A DNA stretch of 64,000 nt from Ruminococcus sp. AF31-8BH (GTDB taxonomy: Bacteria > Bacillota > Clostridia > Lachnospirales > Lachnospiraceae). The position numbers were made by a program, and so were the translations under genes. The DNA lies in the NCBI RefSeq assembly GCF_003460605.1, contig NZ_QTVN01000006.1, positions 190,510-254,509 of the forward strand, written 5' to 3'. Every line of letters starts with the position of its first letter. The first letter of the stretch is position 1. This document shows positions 34,176-43,090 of this stretch, piece by piece. The notes under the pieces are model-generated. The model was given only the letters and a program-made list of their open reading frames with translations. It was not told where the DNA came from and did no database searches.

Positions 34176-35339
34176 TTATTTCACCACACGCACTCTGGAA
34201 ACGCCCTCAATAGACTTCAGCGCATCCAATGCCTCTGCGGAAGCTGCACTCTCCAGATCGATCAGAGTATACGCATACTCCCCTTTACTCTTGTTAGTCA
34301 TATCCGCAATATTCAGTCCCTCAGCACCAAGAATCTTGGTCAGCTGGCTGATCATATTCGGGATGTTCTTATGTGTGATAGCAATACGTCCAACTGCCAC
34401 ACAGGTACCCATATCACAGTTCGGGAAGTTCACAGAATTCTTAATGTTACCATTCTCAAGGAAATCACGAACCTCTTTCACAGCCATCACTGCACAGTTC
34501 TCCTCAGACTCCTCAGTGGAAGCTCCAAGATGAGGAGTAACCAGAATTCCCTCATGTCCTGCAACTGTATGATTTGCAAAATCTGTCACATACTTCTTCA
34601 CCTTGCCGCTGTCAAGAGCCTCGATCAGAGCCTCCTCATCCACCAGAAGATCACGTGCAAAGTTCAGAAGAACCACGCCGTCCTTCATCTTTCCAAAAGC
34701 CTCTTTGTTGATCATCTTCTTGGTAGAATCCAGAAGAGGAACATGAACGGTAATATAATCACACTTGCTGTAAATCTCATCCAGGCTCTTGCTGTGCTTA
34801 ATGGTACGGGAAAGATTCCAAGCCGCATCAATGGAAATATAAGGATCGTATCCATAAACCTCCATGCCAAGAGAAGCTGCCGCATTTGCAACCATGCTTC
34901 CGATGGCGCCAAGACCGATGATACCAAGCTTTTTGCCCATGATCTCACAGCCTGCAAACTGTTTCTTCTGCTTCTCAGCCAGCTTGTCAATATCCTCCTG
35001 GTCCTTCTCTCTCTGCACCCACTCGATACCGCCAACAATATCACGGGAAGCAAGAAGCATACCAGCAAGAACCAGTTCCTTTACGCCATTTGCATTGGCG
35101 CCAGGAGTATTAAACACAACAATACCTTTCTCCGCACACTCCTTCACCGGAATATTATTCACTCCGGCTCCGGCACGGGCAATCACAGCAACACTTTCCG
35201 GCAGCTCCATATCATGCATTTTTGCACTTCTTACAAGAACCGCCTGGCTGCCGTCAATGGTATCAGAATTTTTATATCCCTCATCAAAAATATCCAGACC
35301 CTTCTGGGCAATCGGATTCAGGCAATGATACTGAAACAT
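34176..35339 (-). CDS. serA: D-3-phosphoglycerate dehydrogenase
   Basis: A 387-residue NAD-dependent dehydrogenase that oxidises 3-phosphoglycerate in the first step of serine synthesis. VAVIARAGAGVNNIPVKECA is the substrate domain. LGIIGLGAIGSMVANAAASL is the NAD-binding G-x-G-x-x-G loop, YITVHVPLLDSTKKMI and VLLNFARDLLVDEEALIEAL are dehydrogenase signatures. HLGASTEESEENCAVMA holds the catalytic His. The last 70 residues (HKNIPNMISQLTKILGAEGL) form an ACT domain, so feedback inhibition by serine is plausible. The short form lacks the middle allosteric domain. It overlaps serC by one base. Confidence 0.95.
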   Translation of the reverse strand: MFQYHCLNPIAQKGLDIFDEGYKNSDTIDGSQAVLVRSAKMHDMELPESVAVIARAGAGVNNIPVKECAEKGIVVFNTPGANANGVKELVLAGMLLASRDIVGGIEWVQREKDQEDIDKLAEKQKKQFAGCEIMGKKLGIIGLGAIGSMVANAAASLGMEVYGYDPYISIDAAWNLSRTIKHSKSLDEIYSKCDYITVHVPLLDSTKKMINKEAFGKMKDGVVLLNFARDLLVDEEALIEALDSGKVKKYVTDFANHTVAGHEGILVTPHLGASTEESEENCAVMAVKEVRDFLENGNIKNSVNFPNCDMGTCVAVGRIAITHKNIPNMISQLTKILGAEGLNIADMTNKSKGEYAYTLIDLESAASAEALDALKSIEGVSRVRVVK

Positions 35340-36421
35340 TACGCATTTTCCTCCTCAAACTTTTTCATGAATGCAACCAGCGCTTCCACGCCTTCCTTTG
35401 GCATCGCATTATAAATACTTGCACGCATACCGCCTACGGATCTGTGACCCTTCAGGTTTACAAGACCAGCCTTTGCTGCCTCTGTTACAAATTTTGCATC
35501 CATCTCCTTGTCACCTGTTACGAAAGGAACATTCATAAGAGAACGGTCTTTCGGAACAACTGTGCCATGGAAAAGCTTGCTGGAATCCAGGAAATCATAG
35601 AGGATCTTTGCCTTCTCCTCATTGCGTCTCTTCATCTCTTCCAGTCCGCCCATTTTCTTCAGCCATTTGAAGACTTTTCCGCACACATAAATGCAGTATG
35701 CGTTCGGTGTATTGTAAAGAGAGCCTGCGTCTGCATGTGTCTTATATGTAAGCATAGTAGGAGTTCCCGGAAGGACATCCTCTGTGATCAGGTCCTCACG
35801 GATGATCACGATTACCATACCGGCCGGTCCGATATTCTTCTGGACACCGCCGTAGATAATGCCGTATTTGCTTACATCAACAGGCTCAGAAAGGAAACAG
35901 GAGGATACATCCGCTACCAGTGTTTTGCCCTTTGTATTGGGAAGCTCTTTGAACTTGGTTCCATAAATGGTGTTGTTCTCGCAGATATAAACGTAGTCTG
36001 CATCCGGGCTGATCGGCAGATCACTGCAGTCCGGAATGTAGGAGAAAGTCTTATCCTCGGAAGAAGCAATTTTGTTTGCTTTTCCGTATTTCTGTGCTTC
36101 CTGGTATGCTTTCTTTGCCCACTGGCCGGTTACAATATAATCAGCCACCTTATTTTTCATAAGGTTCATAGGGATCATGGCAAACTGCTGGGAAGCGCCG
36201 CCCTGAAGGAAAAGAACTTTGTAGTTGTCCGGAATGTTCATCAGCTCACGCAGATCCTTCTCTGCTGTGTCGATGATTTCCTGGAATGCAGCACTTCTGT
36301 GGCTCATTTCCATAACAGACATTCCGGTACCATTGTAATCCATCATCTCATCTGCGACTTCTTTCAGCACCTCTTCCGGAAGGACTGCTGGTCCTGCGGA
36401 AAAATTGTACACTCTGCTCAT
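35339..36421 (-). CDS. serC: Phosphoserine aminotransferase
   Basis: A 360-residue class V aminotransferase. It converts 3-phosphohydroxypyruvate and glutamate to phosphoserine, the second step of serine synthesis. VYNFSAGPAVLPEEVLKEVA is the canonical opening, then GTGMSVMEMSHRSAAF, LQGGASQQFAMIPMNL, VADVSSCFLSEPVDVSKYG and YGGVQKNIGPAGMVIVII with the PLP Lys. Its stop overlaps serA by one base and its start overlaps ilvB by four, so the three are translationally coupled. The family is unambiguous. Confidence 0.97.
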   Translation of the reverse strand: MSRVYNFSAGPAVLPEEVLKEVADEMMDYNGTGMSVMEMSHRSAAFQEIIDTAEKDLRELMNIPDNYKVLFLQGGASQQFAMIPMNLMKNKVADYIVTGQWAKKAYQEAQKYGKANKIASSEDKTFSYIPDCSDLPISPDADYVYICENNTIYGTKFKELPNTKGKTLVADVSSCFLSEPVDVSKYGIIYGGVQKNIGPAGMVIVIIREDLITEDVLPGTPTMLTYKTHADAGSLYNTPNAYCIYVCGKVFKWLKKMGGLEEMKRRNEEKAKILYDFLDSSKLFHGTVVPKDRSLMNVPFVTGDKEMDAKFVTEAAKAGLVNLKGHRSVGGMRASIYNAMPKEGVEALVAFMKKFEEENA

Positions 36422-38094
36422 TTCTTCACATCCTCCTCGTCAAATACCTCATCTAAACTTGCTCCTGCAGGAACCATAGGATATACGCTTAAATCCTGGT
36501 CGATCCAGCAGTCGAGAACTACCGGGCCCTCTGATGAAAGCGCTACCTTAAGGGCAGGCTCTACTTCTTCCATCTTCGTAACGCGGATTGCTTTTGCTCC
36601 CATTGCCTCAGATACTTTTACGAAGTCCACGCCATCGTTTAAGATGGTCTGGGAATATCTGTGATCATAGAAAAGAGTCTGCCACTGACGTACCATTCCA
36701 AGTACATGATTGTTCAGAATAATCTGGACAAGCGGTCTGCCGCAGCGCACTGCTGTGGCGATCTCATTCATGTTCATACGGAAACAGCCGTCTCCTGCTA
36801 TATTTACCACAGTTTTGTCCGGGCATCCCATCTTTGCTCCGATGGCTGCGCCAAGACCGTAACCCATGGTACCAAGCCCTCCTGATGTCAGGAAGGTCCT
36901 CGGCTCCTTAAATTTGAAATACTGGGCAGCCCACATCTGGTGCTGTCCAACATCTGTAGAAATGATAGCATCTCCACCAGTCAGTTCATAAAGCTTCTGG
37001 ATCACATAAGGTCCGGTAAGCTGGGAATGATCGTAATTCAGCGGATATTTTTCTTTCATATCCTGAATGTGTGCTGCCCACTCTTCGTGTTTCTTCTCCG
37101 GGATTTTTTCCAGAAGAAGCTTCAGCACTTCCCTCAGATCTCCGATCACGGAAGCGTCAACCACAATGTTCTTGTTGATTTCCGCTGCATCCACATCGAT
37201 CTGCAGGATTTTTGCCTTCGGTGCGAAGGTCTTGGTATCTCCTGTGACACGATCGCTGAAACGTGCGCCAAGGGTAATCAGAAGATCACACTCACACATA
37301 GCATAGTTGGATGTTTTGGTTCCATGCATTCCAACTGGTCCTGTATAGAACTCATCCTCACCGGAAAAAGCACCTTTTCCCATCAGGCTGTCACATACAG
37401 GTGCCTGGATCTTGTGAGCCAGAGCACGCACCTCTTTGGATGCGTCTGCAATTACAGCGCCGCCGCCTACAAAGATGAAAGGCTTCTGGGCTCTGGCGAT
37501 CATCTGGGCTGCGGTCTCCACATCCTCCGGGCGGATGGTATCCACCTTAGGCTCTACAGCTGTGATAGTGTGACGGATATATTCGCATTTCGCGGCGGTC
37601 ACATCCTTCGGGACATCTACAAGGACAGGTCCCGGACGACCGCTTTTTGCTATGGTAAAAGCTTTGCGAATGGTGTCCGCAAGCTGTGTTACGTCTTTTA
37701 CAATGTAGCTGTGTTTTGTCACAGGCATTACGATTCCTGCGATATCCACCTCCTGGAAAGAATCCTTTCCAAGAAGTGCAGTTCCTACGTTACAGGTAAT
37801 TGCCACCACCGGAACAGAGTCCATGCATGCGGTTGCGATTCCGGTTACCAGGTTGGTTGCTCCAGGTCCTGAAGTAGCCAGGCACACACCCACCTTTCCG
37901 GTTGCCCGGGCATAGCCGTCTGCTGCATGGGAAGCTCCCTGCTCATGGGATGTAAGTACATGTTTGATTTTGTCACTGTATCGGTAAAGGGCGTCATAAA
38001 CATTCAGGATCGCGCCGCCTGGATACCCGAAAACAGTATCCACGCTTTGCTCCAGTAAACATTCTATGATGATCTCTGCTCCTGTAAGCTGCAA
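36418..38094 (-). CDS. ilvB: Acetolactate synthase large subunit
   Basis: Thiamin-diphosphate-dependent enzyme, 558 residues, making acetolactate or acetohydroxybutyrate for branched-chain amino acids. VDTVFGYPGGAILNVYDALY and VLTSHEQGASHAADGYARAT contain the catalytic Glu. GVCLATSGPGATNLVTGIAT follows, and GDGCFRMNMNEIATAVRCGR is the TPP-binding G-D-G...N motif with NNHVLGMVRQWQ after it. No small regulatory subunit (ilvN) lies in the window, so it must be elsewhere or the enzyme acts alone. It overlaps serC and lies 16 bp after ilvD. Confidence 0.96.
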   Translation of the reverse strand: MQLTGAEIIIECLLEQSVDTVFGYPGGAILNVYDALYRYSDKIKHVLTSHEQGASHAADGYARATGKVGVCLATSGPGATNLVTGIATACMDSVPVVAITCNVGTALLGKDSFQEVDIAGIVMPVTKHSYIVKDVTQLADTIRKAFTIAKSGRPGPVLVDVPKDVTAAKCEYIRHTITAVEPKVDTIRPEDVETAAQMIARAQKPFIFVGGGAVIADASKEVRALAHKIQAPVCDSLMGKGAFSGEDEFYTGPVGMHGTKTSNYAMCECDLLITLGARFSDRVTGDTKTFAPKAKILQIDVDAAEINKNIVVDASVIGDLREVLKLLLEKIPEKKHEEWAAHIQDMKEKYPLNYDHSQLTGPYVIQKLYELTGGDAIISTDVGQHQMWAAQYFKFKEPRTFLTSGGLGTMGYGLGAAIGAKMGCPDKTVVNIAGDGCFRMNMNEIATAVRCGRPLVQIILNNHVLGMVRQWQTLFYDHRYSQTILNDGVDFVKVSEAMGAKAIRVTKMEEVEPALKVALSSEGPVVLDCWIDQDLSVYPMVPAGASLDEVFDEEDVKK

Positions 38095-38110
38095 TTTTGT
38101 TTCCTCCTAA

Positions 38111-39784
38111 CTATTTCGCTTTCGGTACTTCAAGAATTGCACCGCGGTTTCCGGAGGTAACCATTGCTGCATATCTTGCAAGATATCCGGTTGTAACCTT
38201 CGGCTCTCTTGGCTGCCATTTTGCTTTTCTTGCTGCAAGCTCTTCATCAGAAACCTTCAGTTCCAGCTTCAGTTCCGGAATGTTGATGCTGATGATGTCA
38301 CCCTCTTCAACCAGAGCGATAGGGCCGCCAACTGCTGCCTCCGGGGAAACATGCCCGATGGAAGCACCTCTGGATGCGCCGCTGAAACGTCCGTCTGTAA
38401 TCAGGGCTACAGAAGAGCCAAGTCCCATACCTGCGATTGCGGATGTGGGGTTCAGCATCTCTCTCATTCCAGGGCCGCCTTTTGGTCCCTCGTAGCGGAT
38501 GACAACAACGTCACCTTCTACAATCTTGCCGCCTTTGATGGCTGCGATTGCGTCTTCCTCGCAGTCAAAAACTCTTGCAGGTCCTTCGTGAACCATCATC
38601 TCAGCTACCACTGCAGAACGTTTTACAACGCTTCCGTCCGGGGCAAGGTTGCCGCGAAGTACGGCAAGTCCGCCTGTGGTGCTGTACGGATTGTCAAGAG
38701 GACGGATAACCTCCGGATTCAGGTTTGCACAGTCTTTGATGTTCTCTCCTACTGTCTTTCCGGTTACGGTCATGCATTCTGTATGAAGAAGTCCAGCCTG
38801 TGCAAGCTCATTCATAACCGCGTAAACACCGCCTGCCTCATTCAGGTCTTCCATATAAGTCGGGCCTGCAGGTGCCAGGTGACACAGGTTCGGGGTCTTT
38901 GCGCTGATCTCATTTGCAAAGCTGATATCGAAATCCCAGCCAATCTCATGTGCGATAGCTGGAAGATGAAGCATACTGTTTGTGGAACATCCAAGTGCCA
39001 TATCTACGGTAAGGGCATTTAAAATTGCCTCTTTTGTCATAATGTCTCTTGGACGGATGTTGCGGCGGTACATTTCCATAACCTGCATTCCTGCATGCTT
39101 TGCAAGACGGATACGCTCGGAATAAACAGCCGGAATGGTTCCGTTTCCTTTCAGTCCCATACCAAGAACCTCTGTCAGGCAGTTCATGCTGTTTGCAGTG
39201 TACATACCGGAACAGGAACCGCAGGTTGGACATGTTTTGTTCTCACACTCGGTAAGGCCTTCCTCTGTAAGCTTGCCTGCAGCGTAAGCTCCAACAGCCT
39301 CAAACATGCTGGAAAGACTTGTCTTGTGTCCGTTTAAGTGACCAGCCAGCATTGGGCCGCCGCTTACGAATACAGTAGGAACGTTGATTCTGGCTGCTGC
39401 CATCAGAAGTCCAGGCACGTTTTTGTCACAGTTCGGGATCATAACAAGGGCATCAAACTGATGTGCCATTGCCATTGCTTCTGTGGAATCTGCGATCAGG
39501 TCTCTGGTTACCAGGGAATATTTCATTCCCACATGACCCATTGCAATACCATCACAGACAGCGATTGCAGGGAACATGATCGGAGTTCCGCCAGCCATTG
39601 CAACGCCAAGCTTAACTGCCTGGGCAATTTTATCCAGGTTCATATGGCCTGGTACGATTTCATTATAAGAGCACACAATACCAACTAACGGGCGCTCCAT
39701 CTCTTCTTTTGTCATTCCAAGGGCATTAAACAGGGAACGGTGAGGTGCCTGCTGTGTGCCTGTTTTTACTGCATCACTTCTCAT
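38111..39784 (-). CDS. ilvD: Dihydroxy-acid dehydratase
   Basis: A 557-residue iron-sulfur dehydratase giving 2-keto acids in valine, leucine and isoleucine synthesis. [38 protein letters not shown] and [20 protein letters not shown] provide cluster cysteines. [20 protein letters not shown] and [20 protein letters not shown] are typical, and [20 protein letters not shown] the C-terminal signature with the catalytic Ser. Length and motif order are standard. It lies between leuB and ilvB in the same operon. An [4Fe-4S] or [2Fe-2S] cluster cannot be told apart here. Confidence 0.97.
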   Translation of the reverse strand: MRSDAVKTGTQQAPHRSLFNALGMTKEEMERPLVGIVCSYNEIVPGHMNLDKIAQAVKLGVAMAGGTPIMFPAIAVCDGIAMGHVGMKYSLVTRDLIADSTEAMAMAHQFDALVMIPNCDKNVPGLLMAAARINVPTVFVSGGPMLAGHLNGHKTSLSSMFEAVGAYAAGKLTEEGLTECENKTCPTCGSCSGMYTANSMNCLTEVLGMGLKGNGTIPAVYSERIRLAKHAGMQVMEMYRRNIRPRDIMTKEAILNALTVDMALGCSTNSMLHLPAIAHEIGWDFDISFANEISAKTPNLCHLAPAGPTYMEDLNEAGGVYAVMNELAQAGLLHTECMTVTGKTVGENIKDCANLNPEVIRPLDNPYSTTGGLAVLRGNLAPDGSVVKRSAVVAEMMVHEGPARVFDCEEDAIAAIKGGKIVEGDVVVIRYEGPKGGPGMREMLNPTSAIAGMGLGSSVALITDGRFSGASRGASIGHVSPEAAVGGPIALVEEGDIISINIPELKLELKVSDEELAARKAKWQPREPKVTTGYLARYAAMVTSGNRGAILEVPKAK

Positions 39785-39856
39785 AGCTTGTATCTCCTTT
39801 GTTCTTCACAGCCGGAAAAATCTGATTTTCCCGGCTGTAAATCCTTTCTATTCTGA

Positions 39857-40939
39857 TTAGATCTCTTTTGCGATCAGGTCGCCCATCTCTTTGGTTCCAA
39901 CTAAGGTGCAGCCCTCAGACATAATGTCGCCTGTGCGGTAGCCTGCTGTCAGAACCTTCTGTACTGCTGCCTCAACTGCGTTTGCTTCCTCATCAAGGTC
40001 CAAGGAGAAACGAAGCATCATAGCTGCGGAAAGAATGGTTGCGATCGGGTTCGCCTTATTCTGTCCGGCAATATCCGGTGCAGAACCGTGGCTTGGCTCA
40101 TAAAGGCCAAATTTTGTCTCATTCAGGCTGGCAGAAGAAAGCATTCCAATGGAACCGGTTACCATGCTGGCCTCGTCAGAAAGAATATCGCCGAACATAT
40201 TCTCTGTAAGAATGACATCGAACTGCTTCGGGTCTCTTACCAGCTGCATGGCACAGTTGTCAACCAGCATATGCTCAAGAGTCACCTCCGGGTAATCCTT
40301 GGCAACTTCTTCTACTACTTTTCTCCAGAGTCTGGAAGAATCCAGAACGTTTGCCTTGTCAACGCTTGTTACTTTCTTGCGGCGCTTCATGGCAATGTCA
40401 AATGCCTTGATGGCAATTCTGCGGATCTCGTTTTCATTATAGGAAAGCGTATCGATTGCCTTGGCAACTCCGTTTTCCTCGATGGTCTTTCTCTCTCCAA
40501 AGTAAAGACCGCCAGTGAGCTCACGTACAATGATCATGTCAAAGCCGTCGCCAATGATCTCATCGCGAAGAGGGCATGCTGCGCGAAGCTCATTGTATAA
40601 ATATGCAGGACGCAGGTTTGCAAAAAGATTCAGTGCCTTACGGATGGCAAGAAGTCCTGCTTCCGGACGCTTGGATGGCTCTAATTTGTACCATGGGGAT
40701 GTTTTGGCATCGCCGCCAATGGAGCCCATAAGAACTGCATCAGAAGCCTTGGCGGTTGCAATGGCTTCCTCTGTAAGGGGAACACCGTGAACATCGATGG
40801 ATGCTCCTCCTAAAAGTACCTCAGAATAAGAAAAGCTGTGTCCGTATTTCTCACATACCTTGTCCAGAGCCTTCTTTGCCTCTGCAACGATCTCCGGTCC
40901 GATACCGTCTCCGGGAATCAGTGAAATGTTGTAATTCAT
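39857..40939 (-). CDS. leuB: 3-isopropylmalate dehydrogenase
   Basis: A 360-residue NAD-dependent beta-decarboxylating dehydrogenase for leucine synthesis. [64 protein letters not shown] and [20 protein letters not shown] are characteristic, with [13 protein letters not shown] and [20 protein letters not shown] for metal and NAD. I place the start at 40939 because AAGGAGAAG precedes this ATG; the open frame begins 30 codons earlier but that segment overlaps the promoter. It is the first gene of the leuB-ilvD-ilvB-serC-serA operon. leuA and leuCD are not here. Confidence 0.96.
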   Translation of the reverse strand: MNYNISLIPGDGIGPEIVAEAKKALDKVCEKYGHSFSYSEVLLGGASIDVHGVPLTEEAIATAKASDAVLMGSIGGDAKTSPWYKLEPSKRPEAGLLAIRKALNLFANLRPAYLYNELRAACPLRDEIIGDGFDMIIVRELTGGLYFGERKTIEENGVAKAIDTLSYNENEIRRIAIKAFDIAMKRRKKVTSVDKANVLDSSRLWRKVVEEVAKDYPEVTLEHMLVDNCAMQLVRDPKQFDVILTENMFGDILSDEASMVTGSIGMLSSASLNETKFGLYEPSHGSAPDIAGQNKANPIATILSAAMMLRFSLDLDEEANAVEAAVQKVLTAGYRTGDIMSEGCTLVGTKEMGDLIAKEI

Positions 40940-41017
40940 AATAATTTCTTCTCCTTTGTTCCTGTATGCCAGTGGGAATTTCCACGTCTCTTCTGACATC
41001 AATGGATAATTGTTATT

Positions 41018-41046
41018 ATAATAACGCACTTTCTTTCAGATTTCAA
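41018..41046 (-). promoter_or_regulatory. Promoter for the leuB-ilvD-ilvB-serC-serA operon
   Basis: On the minus strand TTGAAA (41041-41046) and TATTAT (41018-41023) are 17 bp apart. The predicted start is near 41011, giving a leader of about 70 bases. I saw no leader peptide with Leu/Ile/Val runs and no T-box specifier, so control probably acts at the promoter. Confidence 0.65.
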
Positions 41047-41101
41047 CCTATTAAAGTAAAAAAGTTGTCGTTTTCCCTCCCATATAAATGGATTTATGCA
41101 T

Positions 41102-41134
41102 AAAAAAAGCCCCACCCCGCTATAGGGTGAAGCT
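41102..41134 (-). terminator. Intrinsic terminator after yajC
   Basis: On the minus strand AGCTTCACCC pairs with GGGTGGGGCT (two G-T pairs) around a 7-base loop, followed by seven Ts. It lies about 30 bp beyond the yajC stop and upstream of the leuB promoter. Confidence 0.88.
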
Positions 41135-41165
41135 CTTTCGTCTTACGTAATTGTCAGTCCGCAGA

Positions 41166-41465
41166 TTATGCAGAAGCCTGCTCTGCTTTCTCAACTTCAG
41201 CAATTGCCTGCTTTCTCATAGGGATACGGCAGTTCTTGTTGTTGCCGAACTCTACGATCACATCGTCTTCTGTCATGTCGATGATCACGCCATAGAAGCC
41301 GCTTGTGGTCACAACGCTATCACCAACAGCCATATCGCTGAGCATTGCCTGTACTCTCTTCTGCTCTTTCTTCTGAGGTCTGATCATCAGAAAATACATG
41401 ATACCGAAAAGTACAACCAGCCATACGATGGTAAATCCCATACTCATTCCGCTTGATGCGTCCAT
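41166..41465 (-). CDS. yajC: Preprotein translocase subunit YajC
   Basis: A 99-residue protein with one N-terminal membrane helix (SMGFTIVWLVVLFGIMYFLM) followed by IRPQKKEQKR, the defining motif of YajC, and the small soluble SH3-like domain (MAVGDSVVTTSGFYGVIIDM). YajC accompanies SecDF in the Sec translocase. I chose ATG 41465, which has AGGAGG upstream; the open frame reaches 43 codons further without a site. It follows tgt, the common bacterial order tgt-yajC, although secDF is not adjacent. Confidence 0.95.
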   Translation of the reverse strand: MDASSGMSMGFTIVWLVVLFGIMYFLMIRPQKKEQKRVQAMLSDMAVGDSVVTTSGFYGVIIDMTEDDVIVEFGNNKNCRIPMRKQAIAEVEKAEQASA

Positions 41466-41611
41466 TTGCAAATCCTCCTGTATCTTACTCTTCCCAGGGA
41501 ATATGATTCCGGTCTGGAATTCCCCTGAATCTTCCGCCGCCATAATCGCCAGCGCATTATAGTATAATATACACAATAAACGGGAATTCTTCAAGTAGTT
41601 TTAGAATTTTT

Positions 41612-42763
41612 TTATACTCTGCCGTTGATTTTGCCCTCTGCAAAACCAGCCAGGCGCATTTCCTTATATTCTGCGAAATTCCCTGCATCCAGAGCATCCC
41701 GGATTTCTTCCATCATATGATTGTAAAAATACAGGTTGTGAAGCACGCAAAGGCGCATTCCCAACATCTCCTTGGCTTTCATCAGATGACGGATGTAGGC
41801 TCTGCTGTAATGCTGGCAGGCAGGACACTGGCAGCCTTCCTCAATGGGGCGCGGGTCCATTTCATACTTGGCATTAAACAGGTTCATCTTGCCGTGGTTG
41901 GTGTACACATGTCCATGACGTCCGTTACGGCTCGGGTACACGCAGTCAAAGAAATCGATTCCTCTTGCAACCCCTTCCAGAATGTTCGCCGGAGTTCCAA
42001 CGCCCATCAGATAAGTAGGCTTACCCTGTGGCAAATGCGGCACAACTTCATCCAGAATGTGGTACATCTGCTCATGGGTCTCGCCCACTGCCAGACCGCC
42101 CACTGCGTAGCCGTCCAGATCCATCTTGGAAATGGCGTCTGCATGTGCAATACGGATGTCCTCATAGATGGCACCCTGATTGATTCCGAAAAGCAGCTGC
42201 TCCTTGTTCACCGTATCCGGCAGGCTGTTCAGTCTGGCCATCTCCTTCTTGCAGCGCTCCAGCCATCTGGTGGTGCGGTCTACTGATTTCTGCACATACT
42301 CCCTGCTTGCCACACTGCTGGGACATTCGTCAAAAGCCATGGCAATGGTAGATCCAAGATTGGACTGGATCTGCATGCTCTCCTCCGGTCCCATGAAAAT
42401 CTTGTGGCCGTCAATGTGGGACTGGAAGTAAACGCCCTCTTCCTTGATCTTACGCAGTCCTGCCAGGGAAAACACCTGGAATCCGCCGGAATCTGTAAGG
42501 ATCGGTCTGTCCCATACCATAAATTTATGAAGTCCGCCAAATTCCTTAATCAGCTTATCTCCTGTTCTTACATGAAGATGATAGGTATTGGAAAGCTCCA
42601 CCTGGGTACCGATATCCTTCAGATCCATAGTAGATACTGCTCCCTTAATGGCACCTACTGTTCCCACGTTCATAAATACAGGAGTCTGGATCGTTCCGTG
42701 TACTGTCTCAAACTGGGCACGCTTGGCACGGCCTTCTGTTTTCATAAGTGTATATTTTGCCAT
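41612..42763 (-). CDS. tgt: tRNA-guanine (queuine/preQ1) transglycosylase
   Basis: A 383-residue enzyme that swaps guanine 34 of tRNAs with GUN anticodons for preQ1. HGTIQTPVFMNVGTVGAIKG, LSNTYHLHVRTGDKL, ILTDSGGFQVFSLAG with the base-binding Asp, and SHIDGHKIFMGPE are all present. GINQGAIYEDIR and DFFDCVYPSRNGRHGHVYT, with the catalytic Asp, follow. CQCPACQHYSRAYIRHL is the zinc site C-x-C-x2-C...H. The length is standard. It starts a two-gene unit with yajC; the gap of 146 bp between them holds no other gene. Confidence 0.97.
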   Translation of the reverse strand: MAKYTLMKTEGRAKRAQFETVHGTIQTPVFMNVGTVGAIKGAVSTMDLKDIGTQVELSNTYHLHVRTGDKLIKEFGGLHKFMVWDRPILTDSGGFQVFSLAGLRKIKEEGVYFQSHIDGHKIFMGPEESMQIQSNLGSTIAMAFDECPSSVASREYVQKSVDRTTRWLERCKKEMARLNSLPDTVNKEQLLFGINQGAIYEDIRIAHADAISKMDLDGYAVGGLAVGETHEQMYHILDEVVPHLPQGKPTYLMGVGTPANILEGVARGIDFFDCVYPSRNGRHGHVYTNHGKMNLFNAKYEMDPRPIEEGCQCPACQHYSRAYIRHLMKAKEMLGMRLCVLHNLYFYNHMMEEIRDALDAGNFAEYKEMRLAGFAEGKINGRV

Positions 42764-42918
42764 ATATGTTTCCTTTCTTTTTATACTATCTATGCCTTTC
42801 CCCTTTTGTTTTACACATTTTTATAAGTGTAAAAATCCGGTGGGAAACTTTATCTATTATAGCCCGAAATAACCGAAAATTCAACATCTGGTGAAAGAAT
42901 CCTTGTTAAACTTTTACA

Positions 42919-42947
42919 TTGCCATTTAAGTTTTCATATCGTATAAT
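42919..42947 (+). promoter_or_regulatory. Promoter for the dehydratase-activase-like gene
   Basis: TTGCCA (42919-42924) and a perfect TATAAT (42942-42947) are spaced by 17 bp. Transcription would start near 42954, giving a leader of about 135 bases. The remainder of the 327-bp divergent gap with tgt (42764-43090) holds only AT-rich sequence and the tgt upstream region. Confidence 0.7.
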
Positions 42948-43090
42948 ATTACGGAATATCTTCACTGAAAAGATTAACATATAAATAAGAAAGTTTGCGG
43001 ACTGTTTTTCATCCCGCGCACATGCCAAAGGCGGCCTTACCTACTCAGTTTGGCCGCAATGAGCACAAACGAGGAGGCATATTTTTTTAT

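Noticed and set aside
35222..36664. 480-codon open frame on the plus strand over serC and serA
   Set aside because: It is antisense to two unambiguous genes, has Cys/His-rich composition typical of a shadow frame and no ribosome binding site.
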